Assembly (NCBI GenBank): GCA_051294375.1
Contig: CM119266.1
Location: 535,132-599,131 of the forward strand
Source: Paraspadella gotoi
Taxonomy: Eukaryota > Chaetognatha
Length of the DNA stretch: 64,000 nt
Direction: 5' to 3'
Of this stretch, positions 44,546 to 55,935 are shown piece after piece. The notes beneath the pieces are model-generated. The model was not told the origin of the DNA, did no database searches, and saw only the letters and a program-made list of their open reading frames with translations. The translations under genes were made by a program, and so were the position numbers. Positions within the stretch are counted from its first letter, which is position 1, and each line of letters starts with the position of its first letter.

Positions 44546-45538
44546 TTGTCGTAGACTCCTCTGGTGTGTAATAGGGAGTCGTCTGCTAGCTTCAGCGCCG
44601 CTTCGATCTTCTTAAGTGACCTGAACAAAACCGGCATGCACTAATAAACAACGACGACAATAACAACCACACGTATTTAACTGTAAAGCAGAGAGGGTAA
44701 AGTTGTAGAGTCGCTAAACTTGTACTCTCGGGAGCCCCACCCATCGACCCACCTTAGTTCCCTATCCTTCTCCCTCAGCCAGCGAGCGTGGTTGTCCTGC
44801 TGCGTCTTCTTGTCCATGTTGGCGTGACGCAAGGTGAGGTCGAGGCCAGTCCGCTCAGAGAGAATGTTCACCTCCCGTTCTTTGGTGTATTCCATCTCTT
44901 TGAGACTGTGATAAGAAAAAAATATTATTAATTTCTTAATTAAATATTTCATAATTAGAATTTAGAATTAAATTCAGTTTTCCTCATATTTAAAACTAAA
45001 AAGAAAGTTATTCTTCCAGGGCTGCAAATAACAACCAACAAAAGAAAAATAATTTTATCCATAAACTTTATATTCTATATAGCTTTTTTCCCTTTTATCT
45101 TTTTTTTTCTTTTCTTTTTTTCTTTTCTTTTTTTTCTTTTCTTACTCTTTCTTTTCTTAATTTTATTTTCTTTCCTTTTTTTCATTTCTTTTTTTTTCTT
45201 TCATTCTTTTTTTTTCTTTACATAACAATTTACAATTCTAAAACCCTTCGGACATACAGTAAAAGCAAGCAAACCCACCCAGCATTCCCTACCGTTGATC
45301 GTATTCAATCTGCTTCTCCTCCAAGGCCTGCTGCTGCCTGTCCAACTTGCTCTCCAAGTCGTACTTCTCCTCCGACAACTCTGTCTTCTTCGCCTCCGCC
45401 CCTTTGATCTCCGCGCGAAGGTTTGTCGCCGCTCGATCCAGATCCCCGCGTTTCTTCTCCAGTTCGTCCCGTTTCCTGGAATTAGTGGGGGGGGGAACGG
45501 GAAGAAAATAATAAAGAATAAAGATGCTGGAGAGATAG

Positions 45539-45576
<38 letters not shown>

Positions 45577-48500
45577 CAGACAAAAGAAAGACAGAAAAAA
45601 GCAAGTACAAAATTTATAGAAAACAAAAGGAAAAAAAAGAAAATAAAAAAATAAGAAAGAGGGAAAGAATTAATAATAGACACAATAAGACAAAATAAAA
45701 GCGAAATAAACAATGCAAAAAAAGACAGGACGAAATAAAAAAGAAAGAAACAAAACAAAATTACAAAAGCACGAAACAAAATTTTTTAACCTGCTCAATT
45801 TGTCGGCCTCCTTCGAGAGTTGTCCCGGGACGAGAGATACGTCCTGCAATTCTCCCCGCTGTTTCTCCATCTCCTCTTGCACAGCCTCCGTCTCCTTGGC
45901 GGCGAATTGGTTGGCGCGACTCCGAGTGTCCAACTCTTCCTTCAAATTCCTGTCCAAAACAAGTGAAACTATACATAAAACTATGATATTGGTAGAACCA
46001 ATATAAAAATTATCCATTCAGTTAATAAATAAGCTATCTTGCCGCTGACTTTGAACAGGCTTTGGCGGTTTAAGGCTTCCATCACTCTTGCAAGATAATG
46101 ACATAGCTTTCAATTAAGACTCTCTATGAATAAAAGACTGGAGATAAAGAAGAATTGTATTTAGTTAATGATTAAATCGTCTATAATATAGTTTTTTTCC
46201 ATTCCCCTTAACATTCATGCTGATCTTACTCTCCCATAACCCTCTCTCAAGGACCCAACCACTCCTCACCAGACCTCACCTGCATTCCTGGATTCGCTGC
46301 GCCGTCTCGTGTTTGACCTCGTCCACTTCTTTCTCCAGCTGCTTCATCCGCCGTTCGATCTCCCCGGCCTTCGGGACCCTCGTGTACTCCTCCTCGACGA
46401 CCCTCTTCTCCTCATGGAGTCCCTCGATCTTGTACTCCAGGCTGTACTGTCGCTCCTCCGCCTATACGAGACAATGGTGAGTCGAACGGCTGGGGAGATT
46501 AGCTGCCCTAACTTGTACATACACCCAGAAAATAAAGGAAAAGCAGACGAGATACAGATCTACTAACGGAAAGAGGGTGAAGAAAAGAAAAGTGTCGCGT
46601 CGACTTTACTTTTTTTACTAATCAATCAGCAGCAATAATGATTGATGATTCGTCGGTTCACAAAGGTAACTAAAATTTTCCATATCCTCTTGATCTGGCA
46701 GTAATTTAAAATTTCTAAAGGCTGGCCATCGCTTACAGACGTTTTAATGTTCTTTTTTGTATTCTCTATTTTCCCGTTTTAACTTTTGAAGTGAGGGGCG
46801 TTGCAGAAAATCGTTTGATTTTCTATGCTAAGGGTTGCGCGTTTGATTCGTCGCCCGTACAAAATGTACGACAAGAGTTAATCACTTAATAATAATGAAT
46901 ATTTTATTATTTCATCCAAAAACTCGTATAAACTTATTTTCAAACGGACAGACTTTTCAATAATTCGAACATTAGTTTGAATGACAGTATCACGGGAAAC
47001 CAGACTAAACATTGACCTTAAAACGAGTGGTTTCAATGACGGTTTCAATTAAGTTAGTGGTCAGACGGGATTACCAGGAAAAAGAGAGTCGAAGCGAGGT
47101 GAGGCGACTTACCACCGGTAAATTATTCTTCAGCCGTCGCTTTATAAATGTGTTGTTAAGTTCCAATACTTTGTTTAGTGCAGTCCGTCTATAAATTTAA
47201 TAACCATTATTTGCCTTTTAGGCCTTTAGCAACACAACTATAAGCAATACTTGTTTCATAACACGACAAAGCTAACAGCCCACTATCCTGCTGTTTCGTT
47301 TGAAATTGAATGCTTCACGTAAAACACGCCATAAAAAATGAATGTTATTAATTAGCGACTTTTTTCTTTTTTGTCGCATGACAACAATACGGGTATCAGC
47401 TGTGACGGGGAAAACCTCGAATTAAATTAGAGATCTCGTGAAAAAATACATTCATTTTCTATTTACAGCCTTTTCTTTCTTCCCGGGGCGAAATACATAT
47501 ACATTTTATACATTGTTTAAAACAACATTTACGCATAATCACAAAAAATTACCGCAATTATCGATCAAGGCTTTTTAAACTAAAAGAGAGTAAAAATCAA
47601 TTTCAAACTCGAATCGCCCTGCCTTTCAGTTTCACAGAACATTTCATTTTTAATTAAAAAAATCATTTATTGCGTCGTTACATAAAAAAACAAAAAAAAA
47701 AAAACAAAACAAGAATATGACTCATGAGCGATCAGTCTCGTCATTATTATTTATGATAAACGACCTTTACCTGAGCCAACTCATTCTGGTAGTTTAAAAG
47801 CTGTAGGCGGAGTTTTCCGACTTCCGTGTTGACGTTGGCTGGGAAATTGTCCTGTTGTTCCAGTTCCGCCTTCTGATTCTCCAGGGTCGTAGTAAGCCTT
47901 TGCAAAGATTTTCATACATTTTCGTAATTGCTCAAATCTTTCTTTATTATACGTACGTACGAATACCAATTAATAAGTAAAAAAAATTACAAAAACTTTG
48001 CGATCGAATTTTCTGATAATTATTTCGGGCTCCACTGACCTTTTGGCTTCCTCAAGCAACTCAGATTCATTCTGCCAGGAATTTCGCAACGCCGTCCGAA
48101 GCCAAATGAATTTCGCCTTTAGTTCGGCCGCCTTGACGCCGCTGAGCCGACCGTCTTAAGTAGAAAAGGGGAATAGTCAAGGAAGTGCCACATAAGAACC
48201 CGCATCCTTGTTCTCTCTCTCTCTCTCTTACACACTCTCGGTCAATGACCCGCGTCGGCACAACTACCTTGAAAAAGTTCTTGTAGACACTGAAAGGCCG
48301 GGCTGGTGGACAGATCCTCTTCGTTTTGAGTCTCTGACGTCAGACGGGGCGGGATGGGCGCGAGAGGCTCCACGTCATCGGCCGCGATGAACTCCTGCAG
48401 AGAAGGATTTGTACTTTCTTGAAAAAATTTAAGCAGCATCCTGGACAGAGAACCTGCCTCAGCCCTCAAGGGAAAAACGGAAAAACGGTAAAACTAAGAA

Positions 48501-48787
48501 CAAATAAACTTTAAATGAAAAAACTGGATGTAAGTATGCTTACGGTGATTCATACCTAAACCGGTATGACAGGTTAAATTTCTGTGCGGCAGCGATTTTC
48601 TAGAACAAAGTCATCTACTAAATTTAGACCGATGCAATTTACTATAATAATTACAAAATTTTTAAAAAAATTATAAAATTATTAATAATAAAATGTTAAC
48701 TTTTTTAAAGAGTATTCGCGAGTTAACTTAATTCACCTGCGATACGGGTCGGCCAACAGGCCCAAATTCTTCATCCTCAGAATTCAT
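39286..48787 (-). CDS. CCDC146: Coiled-coil domain-containing protein 146 (MBO2 orthologue), complete
   Basis: Centriole/axoneme-associated coiled-coil protein needed for sperm flagella in vertebrates and called MBO2 in Chlamydomonas. Eighteen minus-strand exons: 48787-48737, 48394-48268, 48154-48040, 47897-47771, 46461-46280, 45949-45791, 45475-45293, 44905-44753, 44620-44545, 43722-43540, 42737-42558, 42413-42336, 42224-42038, 41289-41129, 40600-40409, 40272-40075, 39940-39824, 39696-39286 (TGA). Lengths sum to 2,880 nt, giving 959 aa, very near human CCDC146 (955 aa); all junctions are GT-AG and phases agree. Signature segments are AELKAKFIWLRTALRN, QQDNFPANVNTEVGKLRLQL, KDFAKLYDVIKNERNKCVN, MREKIKILQNEIEILR and the C-terminus PRPNAYIPDD ... 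LPIPRPYGAHAPFKP ... RHVRKPVVKPIEI. Nearly the whole length is predicted coiled coil. It starts 724 bp from the divergent PEPCK start. CFAP58 is a relative, but the C-terminal motif favours CCDC146. Confidence 0.92.
40675..40935. repeat. Degenerate (GTTT/GTCGTTT)n array in a CCDC146 intron
   Basis: About 260 bp of gtttgttgtttgcttgtcgtt-like units between the exons ending 40600 and 41129. The cysteine/phenylalanine-rich frames it produces are artefacts. Confidence 0.85.
43290..43342. repeat. (GA)n microsatellite
   Basis: Uninterrupted ga repeat in the CCDC146 intron between exons 10 and 11. Confidence 0.95.
44091..44197. repeat. (CT)n microsatellite with regular CG interruptions
   Basis: ct repeat with seven evenly spaced ctcg interruptions (44130-44170) in the intron between CCDC146 exons 9 and 10. 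Confidence 0.95.
44509..44543. repeat. (CT)n microsatellite touching the CCDC146 exon 9 donor
   Basis: On the minus strand exon 9 ends at 44545 and the intron begins gtgagagagagaga, so the repeat supplies most of the 5' splice-site consensus. Confidence 0.9.
45982..46125. repeat. Dispersed repeat family D, copy 1
   Basis: Shares ggtagaaccaatataaaaat, aataagctatcttgcc and gacaggct/ggtttaaggc segments with 57006-57165 and 61015-61110. Lies in CCDC146 intron 5. Short length suggests a SINE or MITE, but no polymerase III boxes are clear. Confidence 0.75.
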
Positions 48788-49511
48788 GTGGATTTAAATT
48801 ATGAATCAAATTTAGAAAATTTTTAACTTTGAAAATATTTCGGTTCATGAATAAATTTGATAGGGGATAAGTAATTGTGTCGGAATTGGCTATTAAATCC
48901 TCTCAAAATGAATTTTCAAAATACTTTTTGAGAATTTAAAACTTTCCACGTCCAAAATTGTTAATTATTGGAGACAATTTATAATATTTTGAGAATGATT
49001 TTAGCCAAATTATTAAAAGGTTTTTCCCTGTTTGATGATCCTTTTCCTTTCGGACTTCTGTTCATTTGTGTATTCGTCGTCATGACTTCGTTGACAGCGG
49101 CGGAATGTCGTCGCGGCTGGCGCGGCGGCCGCCGTCCTCCGGGTCCTAAACAAGTTAAATAGTCCGAAGACAAATAGTTTAAAACTTTTCCTCAGATTCT
49201 GTTTAGTCTCGTTTTTTAATTATTTTGCTTCGTATTTCTTCTTCGTAAAGCCTTCGACGAGGAATCTAGAATCTTGACGGACGCAATAGCGAAATATCTA
49301 ACGGCGGAGCGATATTCCGCTCATTTTTTGACTCTGGAATTGGGTCACGGAAACTTTGCAACTCGCCGGAGGGATCCTTCGCGAAGAGACGGAATTCTTC
49401 CACTTGTAAAAAGGACCAGCCGATGGAACAGAGGAAATACGACGCCGGAAAAGACTTCTTCGCTTAACTCGCCACTTTTCTCACCGAGGAAACCTCACCT
49501 CCGCCGAAAAT
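48788..49511. promoter_or_regulatory. Shared divergent upstream region of CCDC146 and PEPCK
   Basis: 724 bp between the two divergent ATGs. The PEPCK-proximal half has CpG-rich blocks (49090-49142 and 49290-49510), the CCDC146-proximal half is AT-rich. No clear TATA box was identified for either gene, and frames within it (48968-49162, 49274-49576) look like accidental ORFs in 5' UTR or promoter sequence. Confidence 0.6.
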
Positions 49512-50159
49512 ATGGCCCTTGTTGTCCCCGTCGCGTTCAGGTACAGGGGAAGTTTTTCTCGTTTTTAAAGTTATAATACAAGTACTACTACTACTAATAG
49601 TTATCAATTCCCATCCCTAACGTTCTTCTTTAAGGTTGTTCTAAAAATTTTTGATGTAGTAAAGTTTAACATAACTTAAACTATAAGAAACCGGTTGAGT
49701 TGTTGCTTCTTTCTATTTGAAAGCGTCGTAATTTTGTGGTCAAGTTTACTTAGTTTATCTCAGTTGATTTTTTATGGTTATTCAAATTAAAGAAAATCGG
49801 TAAAACTCCCTCAACCCATATTTTAATCTAATTAACGCTTGACTTAACAAGTTGAGGAGGACGAAGCTATAACGTCGATAAATAATTAACTGACTGCCTC
49901 CGACTGCTGCTTTCGGGCTAAATAGTTCATTTCCTTGAGAATCTTAGGCAACTATAGATTTTTCGTCTGCAGCTGCTCCGCTGCTTTTGAAGCTGGTGAG
50001 TTACCAGCGGTCACCTCGAAAGCTGTACATGGCGATGGCTTTAGATTAAGTTTTAAGAAATGGAAACTACTATATGACCACGAAATTCTATCGGCTAATG
50101 TTCCTCATCTATATCGAACATTTATATTTATCAAGATCCTACATCGTTTTTGCGCAATT

Positions 50160-50208
<49 letters not shown>

Positions 50209-53200
50209 TGAACTCTGAAAGATCTTCTCAATGACGAAGCTCGAAAAGGCTTCGCTCAATCGAAGCTTCTCTCCTCTGAGTGAATATTTTGCACTCTGTG
50301 TGAACTGCGGAGCTGGAGACTCGAGGCTCCAGATCCCTCGATCCCTCGATCCCGAGACCCGGCTTACATCCTCGTTCTTGGTCGGAGACTTCGTGTTTTC
50401 CCTCCTTTGTTTCGATCTCGACTCGAATTTGGGAAATGGCCCCATTTGAACTTTTACCAAAAGAGTGGTATTGGTAACACGATGAGGAAACATTCATTCT
50501 TATAACTTATAATATCGAGATTAGTTTATTCGTTGCCTTATCAATATTTCTCGATTTTGTGAACATAAAAAGTATGCTCGTTTTTATTTATAAGCTTAGG
50601 CTTGGGCTGGTGTTAACTGGGTACTGAAATTAACGTTATACATAATAAAATGTTCATCTTGTTTAAAGTTTTATATAAGTTTTTTATTTTCTTTGTAATT
50701 TGTATAATATACAAACTTTATTTAGGATTTTATTATGAAAATTTCAAAATTACTTATTTCACTATTAGATTATTTTGTTACTTATTAGTTTAAAAAAATA
50801 TTTGATGAGGAATTTTTATACTCGGATGATTATTTTCCTTTTTTAAAAATCTTCATTTTTGGTATTGCGCTTATTTCAGTTTAAATTCAGATTTAAGTTT
50901 GAACAAAATTTCCGCTTTACGCTTTATTTTTAAATTTGATATCTTTATCTTAGAAACTTGTATTTAATATTTTACAGATAAAATTATATTCTTAACTGTG
51001 AATAAAAATTAAATACCAAAATTAAGCTATTGTTACTTGGCTACTAAATGATTATTTTCATTGATAGCAACGAAGAAACTAGAATAACTATTGAAGAAAA
51101 GGACGAAGGTGACATCCGGTTGAAATGGCGTTCATTGCGGCTGTCCACATAACCGCCTTGAGCGTGGACTCAGTCATTGTGAACCGTCGCGAAGGATGCG
51201 GAGACCAACGTCTCCGATACTCTTCTCACACACAATGGCAAAGCCCGCGCTTAAGGTCATCATGTGCATCATGAATTTGAAAGATAGAGAGGCGACGATC
51301 GATTTATGGTGAAAGAAATTCGAGAGAGAGAGAGAGAGAGAGAGAGAAATGGATGAAAGAGCTTCAACTTGGACGCGGACCCAAGTTTGAAGAGAGAAGA
51401 TGGAAATATTTCCGAAAAGACGGTCGCGAACCTCGCGAGAGAGAGACGTCGTCGAATGAGAGTGTCTCGGACTCTCAACTTTCACGTCAGTGTCATCTTA
51501 ATTAACTAAATTAAAATCGAAGGATTAGGACAGATGTCAACGAATCCCGGGCGAAAAATTACACGACGGTTTTTTTAAGGGATAGTGATTGTTCTTTACA
51601 TAGAGGCAGCATTTAATTTTATACTCATGGTCAAGCATTTTTATTCAATTTAAATATATTAGTTTTGAACTTTACAATTTTAGTCGCTTTATTCCGTTCC
51701 CGGTCAAAATTTTTAAACTGGGTGCGCATACCTAATAATTTTTTTTTCAATTAAACGTTGGGGTCGTCCAAAGGACAAATCCTGCTGGTGACACAGAGAA
51801 AACTTTTTGCCACAAAATTTGAAAAGAAAAAAGCCGTTGAGATGAAATTTATCAAATTGTATAGACATTTTGTAAAACTTAAGTTTTGAGCCGATCGGAG
51901 ATTAATTTTTTTTGTAAATCCCGACAGAAAACCCATTTTAATATCCAGTGCTGACCTGTAAGAACGGCAGTCCCCAAGTCGAGTAATCGAATTAAGAGCA
52001 TCAGTCTCAATTAGCAGATGTTACTGAGTCAGGGCATTTTTCTTTCCTATTAGAGAGATGGCTTTCAGATCGTTGAAAAATTTGAATTCTTTGGATCATA
52101 CACGAGGTTGAAGGCATAATCATATTTATTGTAATGATAATAGCAGTACTAATGCTATTGATTTTCAATGTTTGAAAAAGGTTTATCAATAAATGTGGCG
52201 GTCCATTTAAAAACATAAAACCCAACATTAATTGAATTGTCTGTAATTGGAAAATTGAGTGAGGAATGGGTTTTTGCCGAGGAGAGATTTTGTTTAATAC
52301 TACAACTTGAGAATAAAGATATTTAATACACATTTATGTACAGATGTCATGTTTTTTGTGAATTGAGAATTTTTATTTAAATTTCCCACAGACGCGCATC
52401 AAAATACTTGGTTGCAGCCCCTGTCACTCAAAATGGTGCTTACGAGTTTCTTAAAAGTAAATCCCCTCGTAAGTTGCGTTTGAAGTCGTAATTAACTATC
52501 ATTTACAATGATTAATTGTTAATGCTTCTATTATCTTTAAAACATTGTAGGTCAAACCGGACGACGATCGTTGCATCACCAAGCAACGGCCAAGTTTCAT
52601 AAATACGCCAGCCGGTTTGAAGAGGAAGACAAGTCGGGCGTTCCCGTCGTGTACGGCCAGTTGGACGGGTTGCAACCGAAAGTAATCGCCTTCATTATAT
52701 GTGGTCTGCAGCATTTGAACATGATGATAACAAGTTGTCACGTTTAATTTACAAGGTTAGAGATTTCATTATAAAAAGCGCCGCCCTTTGCCAACCGGAT
52801 GCCGTCCACATTTGCGACGGCTCCGACGAGGAGAACGCCGCCATCTTGAATACGTTGCAAGTGAGTATAGACGGGCTGAATTGACCCATTGGGCGCAACA
52901 TTTCTTTAGCAAAATAATTTAATGTACAGTCTGCTATTGAGATATACTTGTGAAAGCAATCCTGATACCGAGAATTATTTAATCTAGTAAAATAGATAAA
53001 AAAACTTTTCCCTGGCGTCAGCAAGCGGGAATGGTCAAGAGGCTGACGAAGCACGAAAACTGTTGGTTGACGTTGACGGACCCGAGTGACGTTGCGCGAG
53101 TCGAGAGTAAGACGGTTATTTGCACGCAAGACAAAAGGGAAACCGTGCCGATCCCGAGGTAGGGATGTTCTCACTTTCCTCCTTTTACTCTTTGTTCCTT

Positions 53201-55868
53201 TCCTCCATAAAGAACTAATTAAACAATGATCAATAAATTAACATCAACAACTGTTTCGATGACGCAAAACGATATCCTCCGTTCAGAGAAGGCATCGAGG
53301 GCACACTTGGAAAATGGATCTCCCCCGCGGAGCTGAGCTCGGCGCTGTGGGAGAACCGGTTCCCCTCTTGCATGAAGGGGCGGACGATGTACGTGATCCC
53401 TTTTTCCATGGGACCCGTCGGATCACCCCTCTCCAAAGTGGGCGTGGAGATCACCGATTCGCCCTACGTGGTGGCCAGCATGCGGGTCATGACCCGTATC
53501 GGGTCCAACGTCATGCCCATCATCGAGGCCGGGGCGGCCGACGCCGGCGACCAAGGATTCGTCCGCGCTCTGCATTCCGTGGGCCGGCCGCTTCCGATGA
53601 AGGGTGAGTTGGTTATTTTAAAGATTGGTGTAGTAGTTTCTATTATTACATACTTTCCTTCCGGTCATTAACATTGTAAAGAACAAATTTACCCTTATTT
53701 ATTCCACTCCCCTCCACAGAACCCGTAGTGAACAACTGGCCCTGTGACCCTTCGAAAACTCTCATCGCCCACATTCCCGAGGTCAACATGATCGCCTCCT
53801 TCGGTTCCGGATATGGAGGCAACTCTCTACTCGGGAAGAAGTGCTTCGCCCTTCGACTGGGCAGTATCCTGGCTAGAAAAGAGGGTTGGCTCGCCGAGCA
53901 CATGCTGGTATTAGTTCGGTGACTTGTGGCAAATTTTACAGTATTTTACAGTATACTTTGAGTTTATTGAATGAATGAATAATTTTTCCCTATATCTTAT
54001 TTCAAATATTCGCACCCCTCCTTTCCGAAGATCCTGGGCATCACCAACCCGGCGGGCGTTAAGCGTTACGTGGCTGCTGCGTTCCCGTCAGCATGCGGCA
54101 AGACGAATTTGGCGATGATGGTGCCCTCGATCCCCGGATGGAAGGTGGAGTGCGTCGGCGACGACATTGCCTGGATGCGATTCGACGCGGAAGGGCGACT
54201 CAGGGCCATCAATCCCGAGGCTGGATTCTTCGGGGTCGCTCCCGGTGAGAGCTTTATAAAAAGTCCTTTTAAATTATTAAATTAAATATTGTTGAAAATC
54301 TGTTTAAAATTATCATACTCCTTTGAATAAGGTAGCCAAGATATCCTATGTTGCATTATAGCATTATATCGAAGGAGGGAAAGAGCCAGATTGCGTAACA
54401 GCTGGTTTATTGAATAAATAAGTAGAGAATTGAAAAAGAATCACGAATTTCCTCACTTGAAGTAAAACCAAAAACCTTCTCGAAAGGCACCTCCATGGAC
54501 ACGAATCCCAGCGCCATGCAGACGATCCAGACCAACACGTTTTTCACCAACGTGGCCGAGACTTCGGACGGCGGGTTCTGGTGGGAAGGGATGCCCGCGC
54601 CGCCGGCCGGCGTCTCCATCACCAGCTGGAAGGGGGAGCGGAATTGGAGCAAAGAATCGGGCCGACCCTCCGCTCACCCCAACTCTCGCTTCTGCACGCC
54701 CGCCGCCCAGTGCCCGAGCATGGACCCCAAGTGGGAGGACCCCGCCGGGGTGCCCATAGATGCGATTGTCTTTGGCGGAAGGAGGCCAGAAGGTGAGTGG
54801 GAGGGGCAGAAGATTGGCCCAAGATTTCATACGAAACAATGAAATATTAAAGTTGTCTGAAATTAACGGAAATTATAGGTCTTGGATTGGGAGATACTAA
54901 ATATAAATTTACATTATTGATTGGTAAAAACTCTGCTAGGCGTTCCGCTCGTCTATGAAGCTCGCGATTGGGATCACGGCGTATTTATCGGCGCGTCTAT
55001 GAAATCCGAAGCAACCGCTGCCGCGGAGTTCAAGGGCAAGGTAAACAGTTAATTTAATTTCCATTTTAGTTCTGTATTAAAACAATGAGCGTAATCCGTC
55101 AAAGGTGGTGATGCACGACCCTTTCGCCATGCGACCATTCTTCGGATACAACTTCGGCCACTACTTGGATCACTGGCTCTCGATGAAGAACGTCAAGGGC
55201 GCCAAACTGCCCAAGATCTTTCATGTCAACTGGTTCCGCAAGGGGTCCGACGGAAAGTTCCTCTGGCCAGGTTCTTTTTTTTATTTCCATAGGAAAGAAA
55301 AAGGTTTTGTTGAGAGCGTTATCTCATTTTTTAAAAAATATCAGTTTGAAAATTTAGTTAGTAATGAAAATTTAGTGAGTAATGTATATGACCTCTATCT
55401 CGCTTCCCGCTAAGGATTCGGAGAGAACGCTCGCGTTCTGGATTGGATTTGTCAGCGAATTGAAGGTAAGTTCGCTCCGTAATATTTATTTACTTTTTTT
55501 GTAATTTGTAATTAAATACATGAACGTTTTCTCCCTTACTTTGATAGGCAAACCCGTGGCGGAGTCGTCCCCGATCGGCCTTATCCCTCAACGCGGCTCC
55601 ATCGACACATCTGGCCTGAAACAGACCGTCGACTGGGACGCTCTTTTCGACATACCTAAAGACTTTTGGGCCGCGGAAGCCGAAGAGATTGGCGTCTACT
55701 TCAAGGTTTGTATTGCGACGTCTTAAATAGAAATTAATTTTAAACAATAATTTAAACAATAATTTTAAACAATAACTTTTAACTCAGAACCAAGTTGGCC
55801 AAGACCTTCCCGAGGCAGTCGGCGCTCAACTCGAGCAGCTCAAAAAACGGGTTGGGCAATCGTCGTGA
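49512..55868 (+). CDS. PCK2: Phosphoenolpyruvate carboxykinase (GTP), mitochondrial-type, complete
   Basis: Converts oxaloacetate plus GTP to phosphoenolpyruvate, GDP and CO2. Exons: 49512-49540, 52392-52468, 52551-52681, 52756-52860, 53022-53158, 53287-53603, 53720-53907, 54031-54244, 54487-54792, 54940-55040, 55105-55270, 55415-55465, 55548-55705, 55788-55868. The sum is 2,061 nt, 686 aa, with every phase matching. Key sites: R-loop [17 protein letters not shown] (Arg192), [15 protein letters not shown] (metal-ligand His283), [16 protein letters not shown]-loop [14 protein letters not shown] with the reactive Cys near 350, [17 protein letters not shown] and [18 protein letters not shown]. 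The first ~75 residues (start [19 protein letters not shown], basic and without acidic residues) extend beyond cytosolic PEPCK (622 aa in human) and look like a mitochondrial presequence; human PCK2 is 640 aa. The start was chosen because its phase-2 end fits exon 2 uniquely; exon 1 is the least certain part. Intron 1 is 2.85 kb. Confidence 0.95.
49541..52391 (+). other. PEPCK intron 1, no nested gene seen
   Basis: Contains (GA)n runs at 50159-50204 and 51322-51348, CpG-rich patches around 50215-50440 and 51150-51480, and otherwise AT-rich sequence. No frame has recognisable motifs. Alternative first exons cannot be excluded. Confidence 0.55.
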
Positions 55869-55929
55869 ATTTCTCGACCAAACGGTTTGAGGTTCGAAGA
55901 CCAACTCCCGCCAGGGACTACTGTTGCTA

Positions 55930-55935
55930 AATAAA
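55930..55935 (+). terminator. PEPCK poly(A) signal AATAAA
   Basis: Canonical hexamer 62 bases after the stop codon. Confidence 0.7.

Noticed and set aside
48968-49576. Two plus-strand frames upstream of PEPCK
   Set aside because: CpG-rich promoter or UTR sequence; neither frame joins the PEPCK exons in phase.
51126-51240. Possible alternative first exon of PEPCK (frame starting MAFIAAVH)
   Set aside because: No suitable donor in the right phase seen; the exon at 49512 fits exactly.
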